Part shown: positions 1-6,940 of the stretch, in pieces | Position numbering within the stretch: the stretch's first letter is position 1 | Layout: each line of letters starts with the position of its first letter | From: Bacteroidota bacterium | GTDB lineage: Bacteria > Bacteroidota > Ignavibacteria > SZUA-365 | DNA length: 15,391 bases | Assembly: GCA_023432805.1 (NCBI GenBank) | Contig: JAEYUG010000075.1 | Span: 1-15,391, forward strand | Direction: 5' to 3' | The notes under the pieces: generated by a model | Database searches by the model: none | What the model was told of the DNA's origin: nothing | What the model saw: the letters and a program-made list of their open reading frames with translations, nothing else | Made by a program: the position numbers and the translations under genes

Positions 1-197
1 CGTCCGTCTTGGGAGGACGGACGCCCTCGTCCGTCTTGGGAGGACGGACGCCCTCGTCCGTCTTGGGAGGACGGACACCCTCGTCCGTCTTGGGAGGACG
101 GACGCCCTCGTCCGTCTTGGGAGGACGGACGCCCTCGTCCGTCTTGGGAGGACGGACACCCTCGTCCGTCTTGGGAGGACGGACACCCTCGTCCGTC
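1..197. repeat. 27-bp tandem repeat array, 7 copies plus a partial eighth
   Basis: Seven head-to-tail 27-base units start at 1, 28, 55, 82, 109, 136 and 163. The first 8 bases of an eighth lie at 190-197. The array probably continues to the left of the window. Each unit is an 8-base arm CGTCCGTC, a 7-base spacer, the complementary arm GACGGACG and a 4-base CCCT linker. Each arm can therefore pair with the neighbour on either side, giving a 7-base or a 4-base loop. The only variation is G or A at unit position 23, in the order G,G,A,G,G,A,A. Positions 1-81 and 82-162 are therefore identical, which suggests that an 81-bp triplet of units was duplicated. The unit length is a multiple of three, so an open frame (9-amino-acid repeats) runs through it, but no start signal or non-repeat protein supports a gene. 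It lies beyond the terminator of the leftward gene at 293-2293. The function is unknown. Confidence 0.97.
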
Positions 198-232
198 AGA
201 AAAAGAGAGAGGTCCCCATGGGGACCTCTCTC
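198..232 (-). terminator. Rho-independent terminator of the secreted Asp-box protein gene
   Basis: Positions 205-232 form a perfect 28-base palindrome, 13 bp on each side of a central AT. Read on the minus strand it is followed at 204-198 by TTTTTCT, the U-tract expected of an intrinsic terminator. It lies about 60 bases past the stop codon of the leftward gene at 293-2293. The plus-strand side has no T-run, so termination appears to serve leftward transcription only. Confidence 0.85.
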
Positions 233-238
233 GTGATG

Positions 239-256
239 GCGACGCGGAAGCGTCGC
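239..256. other. Short hairpin in the 3' untranslated region
   Basis: A 7-bp stem (GCGACGC with GCGTCGC) closes a four-base GGAA loop on the plus strand, or UUCC in the leftward transcript. It lies between the stop codon at 293 and the terminator at 205-232. It would be part of the 3' end of the mRNA and may protect it from exonucleases. No function is shown. Confidence 0.4.
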
Positions 257-292
257 TGCTCAGATCTGCCGCATGTGCGCAGCGTCGTGTTC

Positions 293-2293
293 TTACTTCG
301 CGAGAGTCATCGTGCGGGAGGCGGACAAGCTGCCGCTCTCGAGGCGATAGACATACACGCCGCTGGGGAGTGCACGGGCGTCGAAGATCGACTTGTGCGT
401 TCCGGCCGGCAGCATCTCATTGACGAGGCTGGCGACCTGCTGGCCGAGCACGTTGAACACGCGGAGCGTGGTCATGCCTGCTTCAGGAAGCGTGAAAGAG
501 ATCGAGGTTGCGGGGTTGAAGGGATTCGGGTAGTTCTGCGAAAGAGCGAATGCACCCGGATTCGCATCGACACGGTCGACGGCGACGGTCGTTCCAACCT
601 TCACATCCTTGATGTACCAGATCGTGTTGTCGGTGTTGTTTGCATCTTCGTCGCGACGCTCGCCGATGCCCCATTCGGTGAAGATGATGTGCAACTCGCC
701 ACCGTTGCCGGCGAAATGTGCCATCTTCGTGTACTTGGCATCGAGATTCTCATTGTCGGGTCCGTTGTCGGTCACCATGAGGGGCTCGCTCAGCCAGCCA
801 CCACCTGCGGTGTTGCTGCGGATGTCACGACCGGAAACCCACACGTTGCGCACTGTGTCGGAGAACAGCGTGGGCTGACCTGCCACATCGCTGATCGTCC
901 ACGTCTGGTTCGGGGTTGTCCACTTCGCATAGACCTTGTTGCCGTCGAGGCTACGGGCCAGATGCGGCTCGTTGCGGAACACTTCGGAACGATCGACGCC
1001 ATCGGTGCCCTTGGTGGAGTACGAGCGGCGGTCGGTGCGGACACGAAGGACGCGACCGATCAGATTCGCCTCCCATGTGCCGTTCTTCTTGGTGAGTTCC
1101 ACGGCGAAGGTGCTGTCCACATGCGACAGGCTGATCGTCGAATCCGTCGGTGCCTCATCAAACGGCGAGAAGGGATTCAGATCCGTCGAACCGAAGACGA
1201 GGAAATGCGGGTTGTTGTTGGCATCGAGCAGTGCATCGAGATCCCACGTCATCTTCGGGGCACCGTTGAGCGGGACGGGAAGGTTCGGCACATCGATCAG
1301 GGAGATCGTCTGCACGGGACCCCAGCTGTTGCCACCATCGGTCGAAAGACGGTACCCAACACCATGGTTCTCGCTCAGCAGCAGAGCGCTGCCGCTTCCC
1401 GGCGAGGTCTCTTCGATAAGTGCCCATGCGAGCATCATCGTCGAACCATCGGGAGAAACATCGAAGCGGAGATTGCTGATGAAATAGCCGGTCTGCTCGA
1501 GTGTGTTGTCGTACAAGGGCACATCGATGTTCACGGGAGCCCATGTCTTGCCGCCGTCGGCCGACGAGAGAAGATGGATCTCACCGAGGCTGGCGCCATT
1601 GGAAGGCTCCAGGGCGGTGGCGGATGTATACAGCTTGCCGTGCACGTAATCGGGCACGATCTTGTTCGGGATCAGCCACATCGGCGGCGTGGGGAACTTC
1701 GAATACTGCTTGTTGGCACCATCGAAACCCATCTGCACGAGGTTTACATCACCCCATGTCGGCGTACCGCTGGGATAGTTGATCGACTGCGGCCAGAGCA
1801 CCGTCGCCTTGACATCATTGATGTTCGTCGATGCATTCTGGTTGTACAGCGTGATCTGAGGATAGCGCGGACCTGCAGTGTTTGCCACATTCGTACCGGC
1901 AGCTGTCCACGATGCACCATGATCGCTCGAATAGCGGACGAGCACCGTGTTGCCCACGGCCGTCGGACTGCGGTCATTGCCGCGATGGACGATGGCAACC
2001 ATGTTCGTGCTCGGGTCGCAGGCGACCTGGAGACGATTGTCACCCAGCGAACCGAACGTATTGGCCATGAAGCCGATTTCGAAGAGATCGTTCTGAATGC
2101 GGGGCGTTCCCTTCGATTTCGGTTTCATCGGGATTGTGACCGATGTGGGCTCGGCACGGAAAGGCACCGGCTTCGGCGCCACGCTCTGCGAATTCCATTC
2201 GGCAGTCGCGGCGGGTTTTCGCACGACAGTCTGCTGCGCCTGCGTCACTCCCACGAGCGACACCAGCACGGCAAACAGAAGCACTTTCTTCAT
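293..2293 (-). CDS. Secreted Asp-box (sialidase-like) protein with T9SS sorting domain
   Basis: A predicted extracellular or cell-surface protein of 666 residues. The N-terminus MKKVLLFAVLVSLVGVTQAQ is a Sec signal peptide ending in an AQA-like cleavage site. Three Asp-box motifs (S-x-D-x-G-x-x-W type) are visible: SSDHGASW near 122-129, SSADGGKTW near 243-251 and STDGGNSW near 317-324. This spacing is typical of a BNR/sialidase-fold beta-propeller. No sialidase catalytic set can be claimed, so glycan hydrolysis is unproven. The last ~88 residues, beginning near SQNYPNPFNP, are a Por-type T9SS C-terminal sorting domain, normally removed on export across the outer membrane. ATG 2293 is preferred over an in-frame TTG 12 bases upstream, because GGAGG lies 5 bases before the ATG and the signal peptide then begins MKK. 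The gene ends in a strong terminator and looks monocistronic or last in its unit. Confidence 0.93.
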   Translation of the reverse strand: MKKVLLFAVLVSLVGVTQAQQTVVRKPAATAEWNSQSVAPKPVPFRAEPTSVTIPMKPKSKGTPRIQNDLFEIGFMANTFGSLGDNRLQVACDPSTNMVAIVHRGNDRSPTAVGNTVLVRYSSDHGASWTAAGTNVANTAGPRYPQITLYNQNASTNINDVKATVLWPQSINYPSGTPTWGDVNLVQMGFDGANKQYSKFPTPPMWLIPNKIVPDYVHGKLYTSATALEPSNGASLGEIHLLSSADGGKTWAPVNIDVPLYDNTLEQTGYFISNLRFDVSPDGSTMMLAWALIEETSPGSGSALLLSENHGVGYRLSTDGGNSWGPVQTISLIDVPNLPVPLNGAPKMTWDLDALLDANNNPHFLVFGSTDLNPFSPFDEAPTDSTISLSHVDSTFAVELTKKNGTWEANLIGRVLRVRTDRRSYSTKGTDGVDRSEVFRNEPHLARSLDGNKVYAKWTTPNQTWTISDVAGQPTLFSDTVRNVWVSGRDIRSNTAGGGWLSEPLMVTDNGPDNENLDAKYTKMAHFAGNGGELHIIFTEWGIGERRDEDANNTDNTIWYIKDVKVGTTVAVDRVDANPGAFALSQNYPNPFNPATSISFTLPEAGMTTLRVFNVLGQQVASLVNEMLPAGTHKSIFDARALPSGVYVYRLESGSLSASRTMTLAK

Positions 2294-2298
2294 GAAAA

Positions 2299-2303
2299 CC
2301 TCC
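2299..2303 (-). promoter_or_regulatory. Ribosome binding site GGAGG
   Basis: GGAGG on the minus strand ends 5 bases before the ATG at 2293. It fixes that start over the TTG at 2305, which would overlap the Shine-Dalgarno site. Confidence 0.8.
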
Positions 2304-2394
2304 AAATATGAGAAAAGAGACAGACAAGACTAAGACACAGTCCGGCCTGAATTAGTGACATCATTCCATGCGATACAAGGGCATTTCCTCTGAC

Positions 2395-2410
2395 ATGCAC
2401 AAAGGTGCAT
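2395..2410. other. Small inverted repeat between two leftward genes
   Basis: ATGCAC, a four-base loop and GTGCAT give a 6-bp stem in the 153-bp gap between the SPOR gene stop (2447) and the next leftward start (2293). No U-tract follows directly on the minus strand, so it is a poor intrinsic terminator. It could be a weak terminator or a protein site. The rest of the gap shows no other clear element. Confidence 0.3.
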
Positions 2411-2446
2411 CCAGAAAACTACATCTTTTTTCCGGAAATCCCATGA

Positions 2447-3685
2447 TCAGTGGCTGAGTTCGATCACGAATGCCTCGTTGCCGCTGACACCGCGCACCGA
2501 ACGCGCGTAGCGCTCGGCTTCCTCACGGGTGCGGAGGGGACCGACAAGAACGCGGTACCACTGCGCATCCGCGATGGTGACGGGAACGACATACGCCGGG
2601 AAGCCCTTCCTCACAAGGCGATCCGCCTCTGCACGCGCGCCGTCCTGTGCGCGGTATGAGGAGACCTTTACGGCAAATCCCTTCGCAGGGGGCGCTGATG
2701 ATGAAGGTTTCGGCCGGGCCAACGAGCGGGGAGCGGTGGTCGGTTGCATGATCTGGGGACCTGTCACCGGTGGCGGGGCGGCTCCTGTCGTGCGCAAGCT
2801 GTCGATGAAGGCGCCTTCAGGAAGCGTGCCCTTCAGGGAGTCCATCAGATGCGCGGCTTCCCTGCTCGTGGAGAGGGGCCCTATGCGCACACGAAAGACG
2901 GTCCCCTTGCGATTGCGGTTGTACTCTCCCTCAACAGCGACATTGAGTTGGCGGGCGCGGAGCTGGTTTGCCTCGCGCTGCGCCGTCGCGAGTTCCTTCC
3001 AGGCAGAGATCTGAATGTAGAAATCCCAATCGCGTGACACTGATGCGCCGGCCAGGACACTGCTGTCGGTGGAGACATCAGCCGTTGTCGCGGGTTGTAT
3101 CGTGTCGGACGGTTTCTCGATGCGTTGCACCCGTTCCTTGCGCTTGAAGAAATCGGAGATCGCACTGCGAAGCGGGGGATAGGGGTTGACATACCAGATG
3201 AAGGAGAGCGCAACGAGCGCAAAGGCGATCGCACCGAACACATACAGCGGCCAGCGTGACCGGCGAACCGGTGGCTCGGGGGAGAAATCGTCGTGCGCTG
3301 TACTTCCGGATGCAGCGACTGCGGGGGCTTCCGCAGCATCGTCTGTGTAGTCGAAGATGGCATCATCGAGGATAGCAGGATCGGCATCCGCTTCCACATC
3401 TTCCACATCATGCGAGGCACGCGCAGGAATGTCGGCTTCAGGTGGGTATGTGTCGCCGAACGCGCTCGCACGGTCGTCATCGGTCGTGGAGGGCAGGGAG
3501 GAGGCCTCAGCGCCGTCGGAGGCCGCCCGTTCCGCTGTCGATGCGGGAAGGTCTTCTGCCTGAGGGTGAGGAGCAGGCACCGGCACCTCGGGCGGCAGCA
3601 ACGCGTCGCGGGGAGGGGCAGTGCGCGAACGACCGGAGGGATCCGGTCGTTCAGCAACTGTGTCAAGGAAGTTGAAGTCTGGCAT
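2447..3685 (-). CDS. Single-pass membrane protein with two SPOR domains
   Basis: A 412-residue protein. Residues 1-140 are proline- and acid-rich and look disordered. A basic patch RRSR is followed by a membrane helix at about 145-166, so the N-terminus should be cytoplasmic and the rest periplasmic. Two SPOR-type repeats follow, at about 220-295 (starting DWDFYIQISAW, containing FRVRIGPLSTSREA) and 336-411 (starting GFAVKVSSYRA, containing YRVLVGPLRTREEA). SPOR domains are known to bind denuded peptidoglycan glycan strands, often at division sites, so a role in cell-wall remodelling or division is likely but inferred. The linker at about 300-335 is rich in proline, serine and alanine. The start is an ATG 32 bases after the stop of the upstream gene. 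No good Shine-Dalgarno site is visible, so translation may depend on co-transcription with 3718-4845. Confidence 0.92.
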   Translation of the reverse strand: MPDFNFLDTVAERPDPSGRSRTAPPRDALLPPEVPVPAPHPQAEDLPASTAERAASDGAEASSLPSTTDDDRASAFGDTYPPEADIPARASHDVEDVEADADPAILDDAIFDYTDDAAEAPAVAASGSTAHDDFSPEPPVRRSRWPLYVFGAIAFALVALSFIWYVNPYPPLRSAISDFFKRKERVQRIEKPSDTIQPATTADVSTDSSVLAGASVSRDWDFYIQISAWKELATAQREANQLRARQLNVAVEGEYNRNRKGTVFRVRIGPLSTSREAAHLMDSLKGTLPEGAFIDSLRTTGAAPPPVTGPQIMQPTTAPRSLARPKPSSSAPPAKGFAVKVSSYRAQDGARAEADRLVRKGFPAYVVPVTIADAQWYRVLVGPLRTREEAERYARSVRGVSGNEAFVIELSH

Positions 3686-3717
3686 GGTGCCGCTTCGGTT
3701 GCGATCGTGGGAGGTGC

Positions 3718-4845
3718 CTACCTGCGACCTCTGGGCACGGTGATCTGACGGATGTTGTACTTGACCTTCGCCTTGTCGTGCGCATTGGGGCTCAGCTTCA
3801 GGTACGTGTTGTAGGCGTCGAGGCTCTTCTGCAGATCGTTCAGGCGCAGGTATGTGTCTCCGAGGATCTTGTATGTCTTGGCGTACCCGGGTTCGAACTG
3901 CTGTGCGATCAGAAGGGTCTTCTCCGCATCGGAGTACTTGCCCGACATCAGGAAGAATTCACCGAGTTTGACGCGGTAGGACGTCAGAAAGGGATCGACG
4001 GTAAGTGCTTCGCGAATCTTGATGATCCCTTCGGTACGCGTCTGCTCACGGCCCAGCATGCGCTGTCCAGTTTTCGCCATTGGTTCGGCCTGCTGAACCT
4101 TGTCGAATCCCGCGGAATCGTACAGGTTGTAGCGCATGTGGTCGGGCATGTAGTCGAGGGTGAGCACGTGGCGATCGACCAGAGATTTTTCGGTCATCGA
4201 GGCGCCCTGATGCACGCTCGTGCGGACAATCAATTCGCGCTGACCGTCGAAATTCAGGTCGGCAAACGTGGCCCGCACATCCACAGCGTGCGGTGCGCCG
4301 TCCTTGACGATGTTCTTCTGCGTCCATGACGTCAGCAGTGCGAGAGATCCCTTGTACAGGGCAAAGACAGCACCCTTCACTTCGGTCGAGCCGTCAGCGA
4401 GGGTGTACGTGGACTGCGCGTACATCTGCACGCCCGTCTGCAGGATGGTCATCGGGCGGATGAGTGCCTTTCCCTTCGGGAGTGGAAACATGTCGAGCAT
4501 CGTGTAGGAACCGCCACCCTGTGACGTCAGGACGGCGAGGACGTTGCACCCACCATCGGCGGCATAGAGCAGAAACATCTCCTCCGATCCGTTGGCGTCG
4601 AAGTCGGCCTGAAAACCATGCAGTGCACCGCCTGGCGTTCCCGTCAGACACGCGTCTGCTGCTGGAATGCCTTCGGCACTGGAGCGAACGATGTCCGCGA
4701 ACGTGGCGGCAGGGACGCTCACCTTGGCGAAGGCATCCTCGGGGCTGCACGATGATTCGATACCGAATGCGAACTGAGCCCGGGCAGTGGATGCGCCGAA
4801 GCCCAACACGAGCAATGCAACAGAACACAGACGAAGAAGTGTCAT
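3718..4845 (-). CDS. Exported TPR protein with calcium-loop-like motifs
   Basis: I do not recognise a named family for this 375-residue protein. ATG 4845 is chosen because it opens a clean signal peptide, MTLLRLCSVALLVLGFGASTARA, with cleavage near residue 23. The frame stays open upstream to 4989, but that stretch encodes no signal peptide and covers the likely promoter. Two acidic loops, DFDANGSEE (81-89) and DLNFDGQRE (196-204), resemble the FG-GAP/VCBS calcium-binding loops of propeller proteins. Residues ~270-355 contain at least two tetratricopeptide repeats, including SGKYSDAEKTLLIAQQFEP and LNDLQKSLDAYNTYLKLSP, and a third is likely just before them. The protein should be periplasmic or outside the cell, with the TPR region acting as a protein-docking surface (inference). 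It lacks a T9SS sorting domain. It is probably first in a two-gene leftward unit with the SPOR gene 32 bases downstream. Confidence 0.88.
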   Translation of the reverse strand: MTLLRLCSVALLVLGFGASTARAQFAFGIESSCSPEDAFAKVSVPAATFADIVRSSAEGIPAADACLTGTPGGALHGFQADFDANGSEEMFLLYAADGGCNVLAVLTSQGGGSYTMLDMFPLPKGKALIRPMTILQTGVQMYAQSTYTLADGSTEVKGAVFALYKGSLALLTSWTQKNIVKDGAPHAVDVRATFADLNFDGQRELIVRTSVHQGASMTEKSLVDRHVLTLDYMPDHMRYNLYDSAGFDKVQQAEPMAKTGQRMLGREQTRTEGIIKIREALTVDPFLTSYRVKLGEFFLMSGKYSDAEKTLLIAQQFEPGYAKTYKILGDTYLRLNDLQKSLDAYNTYLKLSPNAHDKAKVKYNIRQITVPRGRR

Positions 4846-4884
4846 GGCGGTGGGGGGAGTGATGTGTGTGGTCAAATCCTGTGG

Positions 4885-4913
4885 AAAATAAAAACACCGA
4901 GCCGCAGTTGCAA
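4885..4913 (-). promoter_or_regulatory. Candidate promoter for the TPR/SPOR unit
   Basis: On the minus strand TTGCAA (4913-4908) and TATTTT (4890-4885) are separated by exactly 17 bases. Each matches 4 of 6 bases of the sigma-70-type consensus. The implied start near 4878 gives a leader of about 33 bases before ATG 4845. The -10 overlaps a near-consensus DnaA box (4880-4888). Bacteroidota can use different promoter sequences, so this is tentative. Confidence 0.35.
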
Positions 4914-4971
4914 CCTTCCCGTGCGAGTGGATGTCAGAGTACGAGATCTGCATCTCCGATTTTTCCTGTTT

Positions 4972-4988
4972 CATGGCATTGCATGGCA
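4972..4988. repeat. Spaced direct repeat in the divergent intergenic region
   Basis: CATGGCA occurs at 4972-4978 and again at 4982-4988, a 10-base centre-to-centre spacing that is about one helical turn. It lies in the 238-bp gap between the leftward TPR gene and the rightward dehydrogenase gene. A regulator could bind both half-sites on one face of the DNA, but chance is possible. Confidence 0.35.
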
Positions 4989-5073
4989 CACAATGAATTC
5001 GGATTTTCGATTATCTAATCCCTGCGAACGCACCTTTGTTCCCACCGCATACGGTTTCCCACCGTTCGACTTC

Positions 5074-5078
5074 AGAGG
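5074..5078 (+). promoter_or_regulatory. Ribosome binding site AGAGG
   Basis: AGAGG ends 5 bases before ATG 5084 and 11 bases before ATG 5090. It therefore favours 5084 as the start of the dehydrogenase. A TTG at 5036 in the same frame has no comparable site. Confidence 0.55.
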
Positions 5079-5083
5079 CCTTC

Positions 5084-6448
5084 ATGCCGATGCATTCCAT
5101 CAATCCCGCTGATGGCAGCGTGCTCGAATCCTTCGAAACGCACGACTCCGCACACGTGCACGCCGCGATCACCGGCGCCCATGCCACCTTTCTCCACTGG
5201 CGCGAACGTCCGATCACGGAACGCGCGTCACTCATGCACAACGCGTCCACCGTCTTGCGCACGAATCTGCGTCGCTATGCGGAGGCCATGACTCTCGAGA
5301 TGGGCAAGCCGATCGGTCAGTCTGAATCCGAAGTCGAGAAGTGCGCATGGGTGTGCGAGTACTACGCGCAGCACGCCGATCGCTTCCTGTCGCATGAAGC
5401 GGTGCAGACCGATGCGGAACACTCCTATGTGCGTTTCGATCCCCTCGGGGTCGTCCTCGCCGTCATGCCGTGGAACTTCCCGTTCTGGCAGGTCTTCCGC
5501 TTTGCCGCACCGGCCCTGATGGCGGGCAATACGGGGCTGCTCAAGCATGCGTCGAACGTGCCGCGTTCAGCGCTGCTGATTGAAGAGGTGTTTCGGGAAG
5601 CAGGATTTCCGGAGGGCTGCTTCACCACACTCCTCATCGGCTCGGGTGCGGTCGCAGATGTGATCGCCGACCCCCGCGTCGTTGCCGTCACATTGACGGG
5701 AAGCGAGGGTGCCGGCGCTCTGGTGGCGGAAACTGCAGGTCGGCATTTGAAAAAGACCGTGCTGGAACTCGGTGGCAGCGATCCGTTCATCGTGCTGCGG
5801 GGAGCGAATCTGCCGGAGGCCGCCATCACGGCGGCCGTGGCACGGCTGATCAATACGGGACAAAGCTGCATCGCGGCCAAGCGCTTCATCGTCGAAGAGG
5901 CAGTGGCCGATGAATTCGAACGACTGTTCGTGGATGCGGTCCGCCGCAAGGTGGTCGGCGATCCGATGGATCCCGCCACCGATGTAGGTCCCCTCGCGCG
6001 ACCGGATCTGGTCGACGACCTCGATCGTCAGGTGCGCGCTTCTGTCGCCGCGGGTGCGCGCGTGCTCTGCGGCGGTGCGTGCATCGACCGTCCCGGTGCG
6101 TGGTATGCACCGACAGTGCTGGCAGATGTGCGTCCCGGAATGCCTGCGTATCACGAGGAAGTGTTCGGTCCCGTTGCAGCAGTCATCCGCGTACGTGACG
6201 ACGATGAAGCTGTCCGCGTGGCGAACGATTCACCGTACGGCCTTGGCGCGGCGGTGTGGACGCAGGACACGGGACGCGCCGAGCGCATCGCCGCGCGCAT
6301 CGAGGCGGGCTGTGTGTTCATCAACGGCATGGTGAAGTCGGATCCCCGTCTCCCCTTCGGCGGTGTGAAGCTCAGCGGCTACGGTCGCGAACTTTCGCAT
6401 TACGGAATCCGCGAATTCGTGAACATCAAGACCGTGTGGATCAGGTAG
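5084..6448 (+). CDS. gabD: Succinate-semialdehyde dehydrogenase, GabD1/Sad type
   Basis: A cytoplasmic aldehyde dehydrogenase of 454 residues that should oxidise succinate semialdehyde to succinate with NAD(P)+, the last step of GABA/4-aminobutyrate breakdown. The length matches the short GabD1/Sad (YneI) branch (~455-460 residues) rather than the ~480-residue classical GabD. Visible motifs are MPWNFPFWQVFRFAAPALMA with the oxyanion Asn at ~131, LLKHASN with the cofactor-contacting Lys at ~154, VLELGGSDPFIV with the general-base Glu at ~228, and GQSCIAAKRFIV with the nucleophilic Cys at ~262. The C-terminus reads LPFGGVKLSGYGRELSHYGI, typical of the branch. Substrate assignment rests on similarity to this branch, not on a unique residue, and a related short-chain aldehyde remains possible. 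A 4-helix membrane protein gene starts 18 bases after its stop, so the two are probably co-transcribed. No GABA transaminase gene is in the window. Confidence 0.93.
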   Translation: MPMHSINPADGSVLESFETHDSAHVHAAITGAHATFLHWRERPITERASLMHNASTVLRTNLRRYAEAMTLEMGKPIGQSESEVEKCAWVCEYYAQHADRFLSHEAVQTDAEHSYVRFDPLGVVLAVMPWNFPFWQVFRFAAPALMAGNTGLLKHASNVPRSALLIEEVFREAGFPEGCFTTLLIGSGAVADVIADPRVVAVTLTGSEGAGALVAETAGRHLKKTVLELGGSDPFIVLRGANLPEAAITAAVARLINTGQSCIAAKRFIVEEAVADEFERLFVDAVRRKVVGDPMDPATDVGPLARPDLVDDLDRQVRASVAAGARVLCGGACIDRPGAWYAPTVLADVRPGMPAYHEEVFGPVAAVIRVRDDDEAVRVANDSPYGLGAAVWTQDTGRAERIAARIEAGCVFINGMVKSDPRLPFGGVKLSGYGRELSHYGIREFVNIKTVWIR

Positions 6449-6456
6449 CTTCCCCC

Positions 6457-6461
6457 GGAGG
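6457..6461 (+). promoter_or_regulatory. Ribosome binding site GGAGG
   Basis: A consensus GGAGG ends 5 bases before the ATG at 6467. It lies in the 18-base gap after the dehydrogenase stop codon and supports translation of the small membrane protein as a real gene. Confidence 0.8.
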
Positions 6462-6466
6462 ATGCG

Positions 6467-6940
6467 ATGAAACCAGATGACGTCGCCGACGCCCTTGCTA
6501 CAACGCCTTCCCGCGCGTATCGGATCTTCCTGCTCGCGGCGATCGTGCTGGTGCTTCCGCTGACGGCCTACGTGCTCGCACTCGTGCCCACGTTCGAATC
6601 GCTGCTTCTGCATCCCGATGTGCCGGGACTCGTCGCCGTATCGGTGGGCATCGTCGGAATCCTCATCTTCTTCATCTTCGTCTACAAGTATCAGACGAGC
6701 ATGGTCAAGACGTTCCGGCGGCGCATGGCCGCGTTGCTGGTCCATGGCGCGCTCGTGCTGTTGCTCTCGGCGGTGGTGATCCGTGTGGGATTCGGGATGC
6801 CGTGGAGTACGGAGAAGGTGTGGGGATCCTACGACTGCGAAACAGCGGCGCGCAGTTGGATCATCACGGTGATCGTGGTGGGAACGCTCACCGCACTCGG
6901 AAGCTTCTTCGACGCTATGCGGACGCCACCGCGACGGTGA
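6467..6940 (+). CDS. Small four-helix membrane protein of unknown function
   Basis: I do not recognise this 157-residue protein. Four hydrophobic segments fit transmembrane helices at about 19-40, 53-73, 88-108 and 129-148. A basic loop KTFRRR (81-86) lies between helices 2 and 3 and the tail ends PPRR, which suggests both termini and that loop are cytoplasmic. A loop between helices 3 and 4 (about 109-128) contains one Cys and two Trp. The ATG has a consensus GGAGG 5 bases upstream. The gene lies 18 bases after the succinate-semialdehyde dehydrogenase, so it is probably in the same unit, though no functional link is evident. Its last 26 bases overlap the 3' end of the converging DUF3052-like gene. 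Confidence 0.85.
   Translation: MKPDDVADALATTPSRAYRIFLLAAIVLVLPLTAYVLALVPTFESLLLHPDVPGLVAVSVGIVGILIFFIFVYKYQTSMVKTFRRRMAALLVHGALVLLLSAVVIRVGFGMPWSTEKVWGSYDCETAARSWIITVIVVGTLTALGSFFDAMRTPPRR

Noticed and set aside
1..197. CRISPR array
   Set aside because: The units are contiguous 27-mers with no unique spacers, and no cas genes are present.
9..236. Open frame through the repeat array, giving a 9-residue repeat protein
   Set aside because: It is open only because the unit is 27 bases. It has a TTG start with no Shine-Dalgarno site and almost no non-repeat sequence, and it runs into a terminator palindrome.
218..2311. 697-codon open frame antisense to the Asp-box protein gene
   Set aside because: It covers the whole opposite strand of a gene with signal peptide, Asp boxes and sorting domain. 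Its translation is rich in His, Arg and Cys with no domain, typical of an antisense shadow in high-GC coding DNA, and its ATG lies inside the terminator palindrome.
2395..2431. Intrinsic terminator between the SPOR gene and the Asp-box gene
   Set aside because: The 6-bp stem at 2395-2410 is short and has no adjacent U-tract in the leftward direction. The T-run at 2425-2431 is on the wrong side and too far away.
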